This document shows positions 17,701 to 25,165 of a DNA stretch of 64,000 nt, piece after piece (position 1 is the first letter of the stretch; each line of letters opens with the position of its first letter). Below the pieces are notes generated by a model. It saw nothing but the letters and a program-made list of their open reading frames with translations. It had not been told where the DNA came from and did not search any database. The translations under genes were made by a program, and so were the position numbers. This stretch comes from Halapricum desulfuricans. Its GTDB lineage: Archaea > Halobacteriota > Halobacteria > Halobacteriales > Haloarculaceae. The stretch covers positions 2,217,030 through 2,281,029 of the forward strand of contig NZ_CP064788.1 in assembly GCF_017094525.1 (NCBI RefSeq), given 5' to 3'.

Positions 17701-18160
17701 GCAGCCGACAGTATGACTTCACGAGTCGGCTGTTGTCACCGCATGACCCTGGGCTGGACTGTTCGCGGATAACACCGCTCACGAGTCCACTGTTGTCACC
17801 GCATGACTCCTGGCTGGACTGTTCGCGCATGAACGCGCTCGTGAGTCGGCCGTCGTCACCGCATGACTCCCGGCTGGACTGTTCGCGGATAAAACCGCTC
17901 GCGAGTCGGCCGTCGTCACCACATGACTCCCGGCTGGACTGTTCGCGGATAAAACCGCTCGCGAGTCGGCCGTCGTCACCACATGACTCCCGGCTGGACT
18001 GTTCGCGGATAAAACCGCTCGCGAGTCGGCCGTCGTCACCACATGACTCCTGGCTGGACGACTCGCGCATGAACGCGCTCGTGAGTCGGCCGTCGTCACC
18101 ACATGACTCCTGGCTGGACTGTTCGCGGATAAAACCGCTCACGAGTCGGCCGTCGTCACG
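17701..18160. repeat. 60-bp tandem repeat array with conserved stem, about 7 copies
   Basis: Seven adjacent units of exactly 60 bp run from 17741 to 18160, preceded by a degraded half unit at about 17710-17740. Units 3-5 are nearly identical; units 2 and 6 share another version. Each unit contains GCGG-ATAAAA-CCGC, which in units 2 and 6 becomes GCGC-ATGAAC-GCGC, so paired positions change together. The array keeps frames open on both strands because 60 is divisible by 3, but the amino-acid repeats resemble no protein. There are no unique spacers, so it is not a CRISPR array. Confidence 0.85.
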
Positions 18161-18199
18161 GATGCCGAAAAAACACTCCCGCCTATCGGCGGAACGGCG

Positions 18200-18334
18200 T
18201 CACTGCCATTCAGTATACCCGCACTTCCCACAGTGGAGCCGGTCGCCGTGATCGGCCAGGAACGCGTCGCCACACCGGGGACACTGTTCGCGGTCGGTCG
18301 TCCCGTCCTCGCCGTACAGTTCGTAGTGCGCCAT
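18200..18334 (-). CDS. rps27ae: 30S ribosomal protein S27ae
   Basis: A 44-residue zinc-ribbon protein, [20 protein letters not shown] onward. Four cysteines form the metal site (QCPRCG near 18-21 and LHCGKCGY near 35-38), and it ends YTEWQ. Length and sequence are typical of archaeal S27ae, which lacks the ubiquitin fusion of eukaryotes. Its ATG directly follows the stop of rps24e (TAGATG), a conserved archaeal pair. It was found by reading the gap after the repeat array. Confidence 0.93.
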   Translation of the reverse strand: MAHYELYGEDGTTDREQCPRCGDAFLADHGDRLHCGKCGYTEWQ

Positions 18335-18646
18335 CTATGCCTCCTCCGCGGCGGTTTCCTCGCCATCGGTGGCGATTTTGTTCCGTTCGAGCATGTGCTC
18401 CTGTTCGACATCGAGGGCGGCCTCGGGGTCGTCGTAGACCTTGGCGTAGCCGACGGTCTTTCGCATCCCGAACTTCGTGTCGAGCTTGTGGACGACGACC
18501 TCTTCGGCATCCTTGTTCAGCTTGGCCGCGAGCGAGTCCCGGACCGACAGCCGCGAGGGCGTCGCGTCCTCGTGGGTCATCTCGAACCGGATGTCCGTCC
18601 TGTGCAACATGGGGTTTTCCGTCTCTTCGATAATGTCGACGTCCAT
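18335..18646 (-). CDS. rps24e: 30S ribosomal protein S24e
   Basis: A 103-residue protein with the S24e signature: MDVDIIEETENPMLHRTDIR at the start, SVRDSLAAKLNKD, and the conserved TKFGMRKTVGYAKVYDDPE. It ends with an acidic haloarchaeal tail (DGEETAAEEA). ATG 18646 matches the family start. It is co-transcribed with rps27ae, whose start codon abuts its stop. A promoter with a TTTTAGG stretch lies at about 18680-18690 on the minus strand. Confidence 0.95.
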   Translation of the reverse strand: MDVDIIEETENPMLHRTDIRFEMTHEDATPSRLSVRDSLAAKLNKDAEEVVVHKLDTKFGMRKTVGYAKVYDDPEAALDVEQEHMLERNKIATDGEETAAEEA

Positions 18647-18753
18647 AGTTCGTTGCCCGTAACTTCCCTCCGAAATACCTAAAAGGATTTCGAAGCGGCA
18701 GACGACCGACGCGCGCCCAAACACCCAAGTGTCGTGGCAACGAATAACAATAT

Positions 18754-19026
18754 ATGCCGGGAGCCTGGGTCTGGATCCTGGTGTACGTGCTGGCGTTCGC
18801 CCTGTTCCAGCTGTTGCTGTATCGCTATCTGCAGGGCCAAGAGCGGCCGCCGTTCGAGCAGGCGACGCCGGACTACGGTGACACCGAACGAGCGCGCCCC
18901 CGGACTGCCGTCGCCGGCGTTGAGACCGACGACGGGGAGATGATTCGCTGTCCCCGGTGTGGGACCTACAACGAGCGCGATCCGGCCTACACCTACTGCA
19001 AGGAGTGCGTCCAGCGACTGCAGTGA
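18754..19026 (+). CDS. Membrane-anchored zinc-ribbon protein (DUF7577-like)
   Basis: A 90-residue protein. Residues 4-25 form one transmembrane helix (WVWILVYVLAFALFQLLLY). An acidic linker is followed by a C-terminal zinc ribbon with IRCPRCGTYNERD and YTYCKECVQRLQ. The cytoplasmic side probably holds the metal site. It is divergent from rps24e and converges on the threonine-synthase homologue. The DUF7577 label is from memory; the function is unknown. Confidence 0.75.
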   Translation: MPGAWVWILVYVLAFALFQLLLYRYLQGQERPPFEQATPDYGDTERARPRTAVAGVETDDGEMIRCPRCGTYNERDPAYTYCKECVQRLQ

Positions 19027-19085
19027 CGGGGCCTCGCCTCGGGCTGTCCGGGGCCAGTATGGAGCGCGTGCTGGGTCGACTCCCC

Positions 19086-20273
19086 TCAGATTCCCTTGCT
19101 CATCAGGTGGCTCCGGAGCACGTCCGACTCCCGGTTTCCCGCCGCGGGGTTGACGAGCACGACCGTCTCGTCCTCGTCGAAGACGCCCCGCTCGGCCAGT
19201 TCGATCGCGCCGCTCGCGGCCGCTCCGCCGGCCGTTCCGACCTCGACGCCCGCCGTCTGTGCGACCTCGACGGCCGCTTCCAGGATCGACGAATCCGGTC
19301 TCGCGAGAGCCGAGCCGCCGCTCTCGCGGACGGCCTCGAGCACGAGTCGACTCGCGGGCGGGTCCGCGATTTCGAGCCCCCCGCAGATCGTATCGGGGTG
19401 TTCGACCGGTTCGTGCTCGGTACGGTCGTTCTCGAACGCCTCGGCGATCGGCCCACAGCCGTCCGGCTGGACGGCGTGGAGTGCCGGTACGGCGTCGATC
19501 CAGCCCAGGTCGTCGAGTTCGCTGGCGGCCCGGGCCAGTCCGACGAGGCCGACGCCGCTCCCGGTCGGATGGACGACGTGATCGGGACCGCCCCAGTCCA
19601 GCCGTTCGGCGATTTCGTAGAGAGTCGTCTTCGCGCCTTCCTGTCGGTAGGGCGTCTCGAACGCCGCGAGCGAGTACCACGACGTTCCGGATCTGGCGTC
19701 CTCGAACGCGGTGACGGCGTCGTCGAACCGCCCGCCGACGACGGACAGCTCGCCGCCGTGGACGTTGGTCATCGCCTTGGCGTCGAAGCCCGCTCGCGAC
19801 GGGACGAACACCTCGGCGTCGAGGCCGGCGCGGGCGGCGTAAGCGCTGGTGGCCTGTGCGGCGTTGCCGGTGGAGGGCAGCGCGACCGTCGTCGCGCCGT
19901 GCTGTTTCGCGGCGGTCACCGCGAGTGCCGCACCGCGGTCGGCGATCGACCCCGTCGGGTTCGCGCCCTCGTCTTTGATCAGGACGCGCTCGACGCCCAG
20001 TCGCCGTGCCCAGCCGGGCGCGTCCACAAGCGGCGTCGTTCCCTCTCCCAACGTGACGAGCGTCTCCCGGGGGAACGGCAAGACGCCGGCGTAGCGGGCA
20101 AGTCCGTCGAGGGGTTGTGCCGGCAGTGCCTCGCGGTCGAGGTCGACCGTCGAGTGGTCGTAGGTGACCTCGAGCACGCCGCCACAGTCGGGACAGCGAC
20201 GTGTGGTCTCGAGGTCGTGTCTCGCCCCGCAGTCCGTACAGCGCAGGCCGCGGCAGGCCGCCGTCGTCTCCAT
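19086..20273 (-). CDS. Threonine synthase homologue lacking the PLP lysine
   Basis: A 395-residue fold-type II protein with an N-terminal zinc ribbon (CTDCG 12-16, CPDCGG 27-32) as in archaeal ThrC. The active-site segment, normally NPTGSFKDRG, reads NPTGSIADRG here, so residue 111 is Ala where the Schiff-base lysine should be. Other motifs are kept: PSTGNAAQATS (substrate/PLP loop) and HPTGSGVGLVG (phosphate loop). The reading frame is intact and acidic as in neighbours, which suggests a maintained pseudoenzyme rather than decay. The start is ATG 20273. It is convergent with the DUF7577-like gene. Confidence 0.8.
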   Translation of the reverse strand: METTAACRGLRCTDCGARHDLETTRRCPDCGGVLEVTYDHSTVDLDREALPAQPLDGLARYAGVLPFPRETLVTLGEGTTPLVDAPGWARRLGVERVLIKDEGANPTGSIADRGAALAVTAAKQHGATTVALPSTGNAAQATSAYAARAGLDAEVFVPSRAGFDAKAMTNVHGGELSVVGGRFDDAVTAFEDARSGTSWYSLAAFETPYRQEGAKTTLYEIAERLDWGGPDHVVHPTGSGVGLVGLARAASELDDLGWIDAVPALHAVQPDGCGPIAEAFENDRTEHEPVEHPDTICGGLEIADPPASRLVLEAVRESGGSALARPDSSILEAAVEVAQTAGVEVGTAGGAAASGAIELAERGVFDEDETVVLVNPAAGNRESDVLRSHLMSKGI

Positions 20274-20379
20274 GCCCGGCTCTCGGGGTGCTACCGACAA
20301 AGCCCTGTCCGTCCCCGATCGGGTGCCGCAGGGACAGTCCGTCGCAGTCGTTTTGTGCCCGCCGCCCGCAGATAATGGC

Positions 20380-21642
20380 ATGACTGACGTCGCCGTGGCT
20401 GGCGGTGGACTGGCCGGGCTGGTCGCCGCGCGCCGCCTCGCAGACGACGGCCACGACGTGGTGCTGTTCGAGCGCGAAGAGACCGTCGGCGGTCGCGTGC
20501 GGACGACCCGCACCGAGGGGCTGACCCTCGACCGGGGGTTTCAGGTGCTCTTTACCGCCTACCCCGCGGTCAAGCGGGAGCTGAACCTGGACGCGCTCGA
20601 CCTCCGGTCGTTCACGCCCGGCGCGACGATCGCGCGATCGGGCCACCGGTCAGTGCTGTCCGACCCGTTGCGCAACCCCCGCGACGGGCTGGAGACGCTG
20701 TTCAACCGCGAGGTCCGGACGGCCGACAAGCTCCGGACTTTCAGACTCCAGCGCGAACTCGCCCGGACCGAGCCGGGGGAGCTCCTCGATCCGAACCGCC
20801 CGGCGACGACGATCCGCGAGTTCCTCGCCGACCGCGGGTTCTCGAAGGCATACGTCGAACGGTTCGCCGCGCCCTTCTACGGCGGGATCACGCTGGATCG
20901 GTCGCTCGCGACCGATTCGCGGGTGTTCGAGTACACGTTCAAGATGCTCTCGGAGGGGTCGATCGCGATCCCGGCCGGCGGCATGGGCGAGATATCCCGA
21001 CAGCTGGCCCGGCGCGCCGAGGCGGCCGGCGCACGGATCGAGACCGGTCGGGAGATCACGGCTGTCGACGGCGACGGCACGGTCGAACTCCCCGGGGAAG
21101 CGATCGAGGCGGACACCGTCGTCGTCGCGACCGACCCGCACACTGCCCGGGAGTTGACCGGCGTCGACTCGATTCCGACGGGTGCGAAAGGCTGTGTCAC
21201 GCAGTACTACACGCTCGACAGCTACGCGGAACTGGACACCGGGAAGAAGCTGCTGCTCAACGCCGCGGACGGGCGACCGAACCAGATCGCGCCGCTGTCT
21301 GCCGTCGCGCCCGAGTACGCGCCGGAGGGGACGCAACTGCTGAGCGCCACCTTCCTCGGCGAGCAGGACGCCAGCGACGAGCGACTGGCCGAGGAGACGC
21401 GCGAGGCGCTCGCCGCGTGGTACCCCGAGCGCGACCTCGGTGGAGTGGAACTGCGCCACACCGCCCGCATCGAGTTCGCGCAGTTCCCCCAGCCACCGGG
21501 CTTTCTGTCGTCGCTTCCCGATCCGGATGCCCCCGACGGACCGGTCGTCCTCGCCGGCGACTACACGCGCTGGTGTTCGATCCAGGGCGCGCTCGAGAGC
21601 GGTCGGCGTGCGGCCGACCGCGCCCGAGGGAAGCTGCGATGA
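20380..21642 (+). CDS. FAD-dependent oxidoreductase (phytoene desaturase/amine oxidase type)
   Basis: A 420-residue flavoprotein. The dinucleotide-binding motif [18 protein letters not shown] occurs at residues 6-23, followed by [14 protein letters not shown] and LDRGFQVLF. It ends with the family motif [20 protein letters not shown], which contacts FAD. No membrane helix is seen. Related haloarchaeal proteins are annotated as protoporphyrinogen oxidase or carotenoid-desaturase-like, and the substrate cannot be assigned. The next gene overlaps its stop (ATGA). Confidence 0.82.
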   Translation: MTDVAVAGGGLAGLVAARRLADDGHDVVLFEREETVGGRVRTTRTEGLTLDRGFQVLFTAYPAVKRELNLDALDLRSFTPGATIARSGHRSVLSDPLRNPRDGLETLFNREVRTADKLRTFRLQRELARTEPGELLDPNRPATTIREFLADRGFSKAYVERFAAPFYGGITLDRSLATDSRVFEYTFKMLSEGSIAIPAGGMGEISRQLARRAEAAGARIETGREITAVDGDGTVELPGEAIEADTVVVATDPHTARELTGVDSIPTGAKGCVTQYYTLDSYAELDTGKKLLLNAADGRPNQIAPLSAVAPEYAPEGTQLLSATFLGEQDASDERLAEETREALAAWYPERDLGGVELRHTARIEFAQFPQPPGFLSSLPDPDAPDGPVVLAGDYTRWCSIQGALESGRRAADRARGKLR

Positions 21643-22010
21643 CCAGCGAGAAAGCGAAGATGCTCGTCGGCGAGGACTTCTTCGCGAACTTCGGCTGTGT
21701 CTTTCTGGACGTCTGTGAGATCCGATTCGGCGACCAGTGCATGCTCGGTCCCGGCGTGCACGTCTACACGGCAACCCATCCACTCGACGCGGCCGCTCGC
21801 ACCAGCGGCACGGAGCTCGGCGACCCCGTAGAGATCGGTGATCGCGCCTGGATCGGCGGGCAGGCCGTGATCAATCCGGGCGTGACGATCGGCGACGACG
21901 CCGTCGTGGCGGCAGGGGCGGTCGTCGTCGATGACGTGCCGGACGGCGTGGTCGTGGGCGGGAATCCGGCCCGCGTGATCCGGGAGATCGACGAGCAGCG
22001 AAGAAATTAA
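21639..22010 (+). CDS. Sugar O-acetyltransferase (maltose acetyltransferase type), internally deleted
   Basis: A 123-residue left-handed beta-helix (hexapeptide) acetyltransferase. The first twelve residues, [12 protein letters not shown], are the normal start of Maa/NodL-type enzymes. They run directly into [13 protein letters not shown], which in full-length proteins (about 185 residues) follows a second VGE motif some 60 residues later. The N-terminal helical domain is therefore missing, probably by recombination at the two VGE/AGE codons. The catalytic His region (YTATHPLD) and C-terminal GNPARVI are intact. The start overlaps the FAD gene's stop. Confidence 0.8.
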   Translation: MTSEKAKMLVGEDFFANFGCVFLDVCEIRFGDQCMLGPGVHVYTATHPLDAAARTSGTELGDPVEIGDRAWIGGQAVINPGVTIGDDAVVAAGAVVVDDVPDGVVVGGNPARVIREIDEQRRN

Positions 22011-22034
22011 TACATCCAGTACGCATCAGTACAT

Positions 22035-22394
22035 ATGCCGATCAGTGCCGACCGGTTCGACGAGATCGACGACGACAGTACCCCGACTCCGGGGACGAAC
22101 GCTCACGAGATTCTCTCGTTTCTCGAAGCCAATGCCGATCAAGCGTTCACCCGAAGCGAGATCGCAGAATCAACCGGGGTCGCTGATGGGTCCGTGGGAC
22201 CGACGCTCGTTCGCCTCCGCGAGGCCGGGCGGGTCGACCACCGGGGTCACTACTGGCGCGTCAGCGACCACGTTCGAAGCGTCACCGCTGCTACGGGCCA
22301 TGCAGACGCGGTCGCAACAAGCCACGAAGACGAACCGATAGCATACGACGAATGGCAGGACTACGCGGTCGATCCGCGTGAAGATCGTGACTAG
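22035..22394 (+). CDS. Winged-helix antitoxin-like protein
   Basis: A 119-residue protein. Residues 25-75 form a winged helix (HEILSFLEANADQAFTRSEI, then VGPTLVRLREAGRVDHRG). The C-terminal 45 residues are acidic and probably flexible, ending IAYDEWQDYAVDPREDRD. It overlaps the next, PemK/MazF-like gene, as antitoxins do. The DNA-binding domain would autoregulate the pair and the acidic tail would wrap the toxin; both are inferred from context. Confidence 0.7.
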   Translation: MPISADRFDEIDDDSTPTPGTNAHEILSFLEANADQAFTRSEIAESTGVADGSVGPTLVRLREAGRVDHRGHYWRVSDHVRSVTAATGHADAVATSHEDEPIAYDEWQDYAVDPREDRD

Positions 22395-22725
22395 TCGCTA
22401 TCGACAAGGCGATGTCTTCTGGGCGCCGGATCCCTTTCGAGAGGGGACGAACCCGCGACTCTGGTTGGTCCTTGCCACAGACAGCCTCCCGTTCCCGGAC
22501 GAAAAATACCTCTGTGCTGCGCTCACGACGAGCGACCTCCCGGCAAATCACGAAGTCGGAGACGACTGGATCGCAGGCCGCCATCCCGACAAAACGTCGT
22601 ACTGTTCACCGTGGGTTGTCGGGACGGTCAAACACCGCGCGATCGCAAATCCGCAGGGGAAGATAACGACCGAGTTCACTGAGCACATGATCGATCGTTG
22701 TGAAGACTTCTTGCGCGGGACGTAG
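22378..22725 (+). CDS. PemK/MazF-like type II toxin
   Basis: A protein of up to 115 residues with the SH3-like barrel of the PemK/MazF family: RQGDVFWAPDPF (the usual RGDIYWV strand), RLWLVLATDSLPF, YLCAALTTSD and YCSPWVVGTVKHRAI. The expected activity is mRNA interferase. The start is GTG 22378 or GTG 22387, overlapping the antitoxin gene by 8-17 bases and indicating translational coupling. The family fits moderately well; a non-toxic homologue is possible. Confidence 0.7.
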   Translation: MKIVTSRYRQGDVFWAPDPFREGTNPRLWLVLATDSLPFPDEKYLCAALTTSDLPANHEVGDDWIAGRHPDKTSYCSPWVVGTVKHRAIANPQGKITTEFTEHMIDRCEDFLRGT

Positions 22726-22759
22726 CCCCGACCAGCAACAGCTCGTCGGATCGAGAGCC

Positions 22760-23761
22760 CTATGCGATCCCGTCGGGCAGGTCGATCGGGACGGAGCCGT
22801 GGGTGTAGCCGTCGAGTCGGCCGTCGGGACGGGCGCGGAAGACGACGGCCGGGCGATGGCCGACGTCCGGCCGGTTTCGGGCGATCTCGGCCCACTCCTC
22901 GTCGGTGAACGACGAACAGTCGACGAACAGCGTCACGCCGCCGCCGTGTTCCTGCAACTGTCCGGTGGTCTTGTTGGCGGCGGTCTGGCGGATCGCCGCG
23001 ACGGCCGAATCGGCCGTCCGGTGGTCGGGCGGGACCGGACGGGTCACCTCGACCAGCGTGGTCTGGGCGCCTTCCCGATCGATCCGGAAGTCGATCGAGT
23101 GGCCCGTCGAGATCTCGATCTCCGGCGTGACCTCGTAGCCCTGCTCGAACAGGAGCTTCGCGACGGTAAACTCGCTCATCGCCGCGGCCATCCGCGAGTG
23201 GTGAACGGATTCGGAAGTCCCCAGTTTCGAGGCCATCACGTACCGGGACTCGTCGAGTGCCCCCGTCTCGAGGAACTCCTCGTAGAAGGCAAGCGCGGTT
23301 TCGCGGTCGGCATCGGGAAAGCCCGCCGCGTGTTCGCGGAAGAACACCCGCGTGCTCTCGCGGCCGTCCTTCGAGAGGAAGACCGGCAGGAAAAACCACG
23401 CCAGTTTCGGGGTCGATTCGAGCCACGGGTCCTCCTCGTAGAGCTGGGCGAGCAACTCGCGCTGTGCCCACTCCGAGACCGGGTCCGGGGCCTCGTCGAA
23501 GGTCTCCTTGTCCGTTCCCCACAGCGTCTTCGGCGTCTCCGTGTTGCCGAGCCAGTAGCCGCCGTCGTCGTTCCAGCAGAACAGCGCCACGTCGCCGTTG
23601 TCCATCTCGAACCGCCGGGCGTCGTACCCGTCAGGGGGTTTGTACCACGGCGTCGACATTTCGGCCCCCAGATTCTGATCGAGCGCCCGATAGATCTCCG
23701 CGCGGACGCGCCCCTCCGTCCAGTGGGCTTTCGACCGGCGGAACCGAAGCGGTGTCGCCAC
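22760..23761 (-). CDS. DUF5784 family protein
   Basis: A 333-residue haloarchaeal protein. GTG 23761 gives the family start ATPLRFRRSKAHWTEGRVR; no ATG fits. The C-terminal half holds SIDFRIDREGAQTTLVEVTR, similar to a PD-(D/E)XK nuclease core in which the final lysine is replaced by Arg, so a nuclease-like fold is possible but unproven. It converges with the toxin gene and is divergent from GDT1. Confidence 0.75.
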   Translation of the reverse strand: MATPLRFRRSKAHWTEGRVRAEIYRALDQNLGAEMSTPWYKPPDGYDARRFEMDNGDVALFCWNDDGGYWLGNTETPKTLWGTDKETFDEAPDPVSEWAQRELLAQLYEEDPWLESTPKLAWFFLPVFLSKDGRESTRVFFREHAAGFPDADRETALAFYEEFLETGALDESRYVMASKLGTSESVHHSRMAAAMSEFTVAKLLFEQGYEVTPEIEISTGHSIDFRIDREGAQTTLVEVTRPVPPDHRTADSAVAAIRQTAANKTTGQLQEHGGGVTLFVDCSSFTDEEWAEIARNRPDVGHRPAVVFRARPDGRLDGYTHGSVPIDLPDGIA

Positions 23762-23862
23762 GATAGCCGGTAGGCCACGGCCCCGTATATGTGTTCCGCG
23801 AGACGGCCGAGGGGAGGAGTCCGGACGCTCAATGGCGGATTTTGCTCCAAAACACTTACGTA

Positions 23863-23876
23863 TTAGACGCATCTAA
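23863..23876. promoter_or_regulatory. Operator-like palindrome upstream of GDT1 gene
   Basis: The inverted repeat TTAGA-CGCA-TCTAA has five-base arms and a four-base spacer, the same geometry as the cysK site at 5447. It sits in an AT-rich promoter stretch about 40 bases before the GDT1 start. A manganese-sensing DtxR-family regulator would be a natural partner for a GDT1 transporter. No assay supports this. Confidence 0.4.
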
Positions 23877-23916
23877 ATCTCTCCAATGAGTTGCAGTCGG
23901 ACGGGAGGGAACTGAC

Positions 23917-24630
23917 GTGTCCGAGTTCCTGACAGTCGTGTTCGTCGCTGCGGCGGCGCAACTGGCGGTCCTGCCCGGTGAGAAGGTGCAGTTCATCATC
24001 GCGGGGCTCTCGACGCGGTATCACCCGCTGATCGTCGTGTCGGCCGCCGGGGCGGCCTTTGCCGGCTGGACGGCGCTGGAGATCCTCTTCGGTAACGCCC
24101 TGAAGGGAGCGCTTCCGGGGGTCTATCTGGACCTGTTCACCGCGATCCTGTTCGCGGTGTTTGCGGTCTTACTCCTGCGGTCGGCCCCGGCGAAGCAGGC
24201 GCAGCCGACCGCGACCGACGGCGGCGCGTTCGGCACCGACGGGAAGCTGGACGTCGAGATATTCGGTCGCGAGGTCCCGAACGCGCTCGGGGGCTGGCTG
24301 CCGATCTTCGCGATGATGACCGCCGGCGAGTTCGGCGACAAGACCCAGCTGGTGACGATCTCGCTTGCGGCCCAGTACGGCGCACATCCCGGCATCTGGG
24401 TCGGCGAGATGCTCGCGATCATCCCCGTGAGCCTCGCGAACGCGTACTTCTTCCACACGTTCTCGCACAGCTTCGACGTCCGGAAGGCCCACTTCGTCGG
24501 CGGGGCGATCTTCGCGTTCTTCGCGGCCGACACCGTGCTGGCGATTACGACCGGGTTCTCCGTCTGGGAGACGGTCGTGAACGCCGTCGGATCGACGCTG
24601 GCTGACGTGGGTCCCGCACTCGGACTGTGA
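23917..24630 (+). CDS. TMEM165/GDT1 family cation transporter
   Basis: A 237-residue membrane protein with six to seven helices and the duplicated GDT1 layout. The second half carries the canonical E-x-G-D-K-T motif (AGEFGDKTQLVTI, about residue 135). The first copy is degenerate (AVLPGEKVQFIIAG, about 18). The family exports Mn2+ or Ca2+ in exchange for protons. The start is GTG 23917. A palindromic site lies just upstream. A His-rich loop (FFHTFSHSF) follows the second motif. Confidence 0.85.
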   Translation: MSEFLTVVFVAAAAQLAVLPGEKVQFIIAGLSTRYHPLIVVSAAGAAFAGWTALEILFGNALKGALPGVYLDLFTAILFAVFAVLLLRSAPAKQAQPTATDGGAFGTDGKLDVEIFGREVPNALGGWLPIFAMMTAGEFGDKTQLVTISLAAQYGAHPGIWVGEMLAIIPVSLANAYFFHTFSHSFDVRKAHFVGGAIFAFFAADTVLAITTGFSVWETVVNAVGSTLADVGPALGL

Positions 24631-24638
24631 CCGAACGG

Positions 24639-24694
24639 CCAGCGAAACTAGTTCAACCGAACGGTCCCGACGCCAGCGACGCTAGTTCAGCCGA
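24639..24694. repeat. Short direct repeat duplicating a gene end
   Basis: Two 22-base copies (24639-24660 and 24673-24694, 19 of 22 identical) lie between the convergent GDT1 and DUF5779 genes. The second copy includes the last codons (Arg-Leu-Asn-stop) of the DUF5779 gene. The first repeats them just beyond its stop, so it looks like a small tandem duplication of the 3' end. Confidence 0.6.
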
Positions 24695-24975
24695 TCCGTC
24701 TCGACGGACACGCCGGGCGGCGCGACGATCAGAAACCCACGGAAGTGGACGAGTTCGCCGCCCATGTCCCGCACCTCGCGTGCGAACCCGGCCGCGCGCT
24801 CGTTGACGTCACCCTCGACAGAGAGCACGAGGACCGCGTCGTCCTCGACCAACTCGATCCACTCCGAGTCGGCCGTCGAACCGTCGAGAATGTCCAGTAC
24901 GATCCGGGTGTCGGTCTCCTCGCCCCCTTCGAGCTTGTCCTCGACGGCCTGCAGATCGAGATCGAACTCGGCCAT
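24682..24975 (-). CDS. DUF5779 family protein
   Basis: A 97-residue acidic protein, MAEFDLDLQAVEDKLEGG onward, with VLDILDGSTADSEWIELVED and a final beta segment (HFRGFLIVAPPGVSV). It is recognised as haloarchaeal DUF5779. ATG 24975 matches the family; upstream in-frame sequence is not protein-like. No motif suggests a reaction. It converges on the GDT1 gene. Confidence 0.8.
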   Translation of the reverse strand: MAEFDLDLQAVEDKLEGGEETDTRIVLDILDGSTADSEWIELVEDDAVLVLSVEGDVNERAAGFAREVRDMGGELVHFRGFLIVAPPGVSVETDRLN

Positions 24976-25165
24976 ACCTCGACTCTCGACGGCCACCACC
25001 AAAAATTGTGCCTGTCGCGGCGAACCTGACGCCCGTCCAGCGCTGCGGCGACAGAGAACAGCAGGGCTGACAAACGTCCACTGATACTTGATCACAATGA
25101 CAGACCTAGAGGCATACCGATCCCGGGAGAACAACCTTTTTATATCGCGAGCGACCTTGATTCGG

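Noticed and set aside
17045-18142. Long minus-strand ORF with 20-residue repeats (ESCGDDGRLASGFIREQSSR)
   Set aside because: It arises because the 60-bp repeat is a multiple of three; the other strand is also open through the array. Its remainder is antisense to the Lrp and glnK genes.
17701-18160. CRISPR array
   Set aside because: Units are contiguous 60-bp copies with no unique spacers, and no cas genes are nearby.
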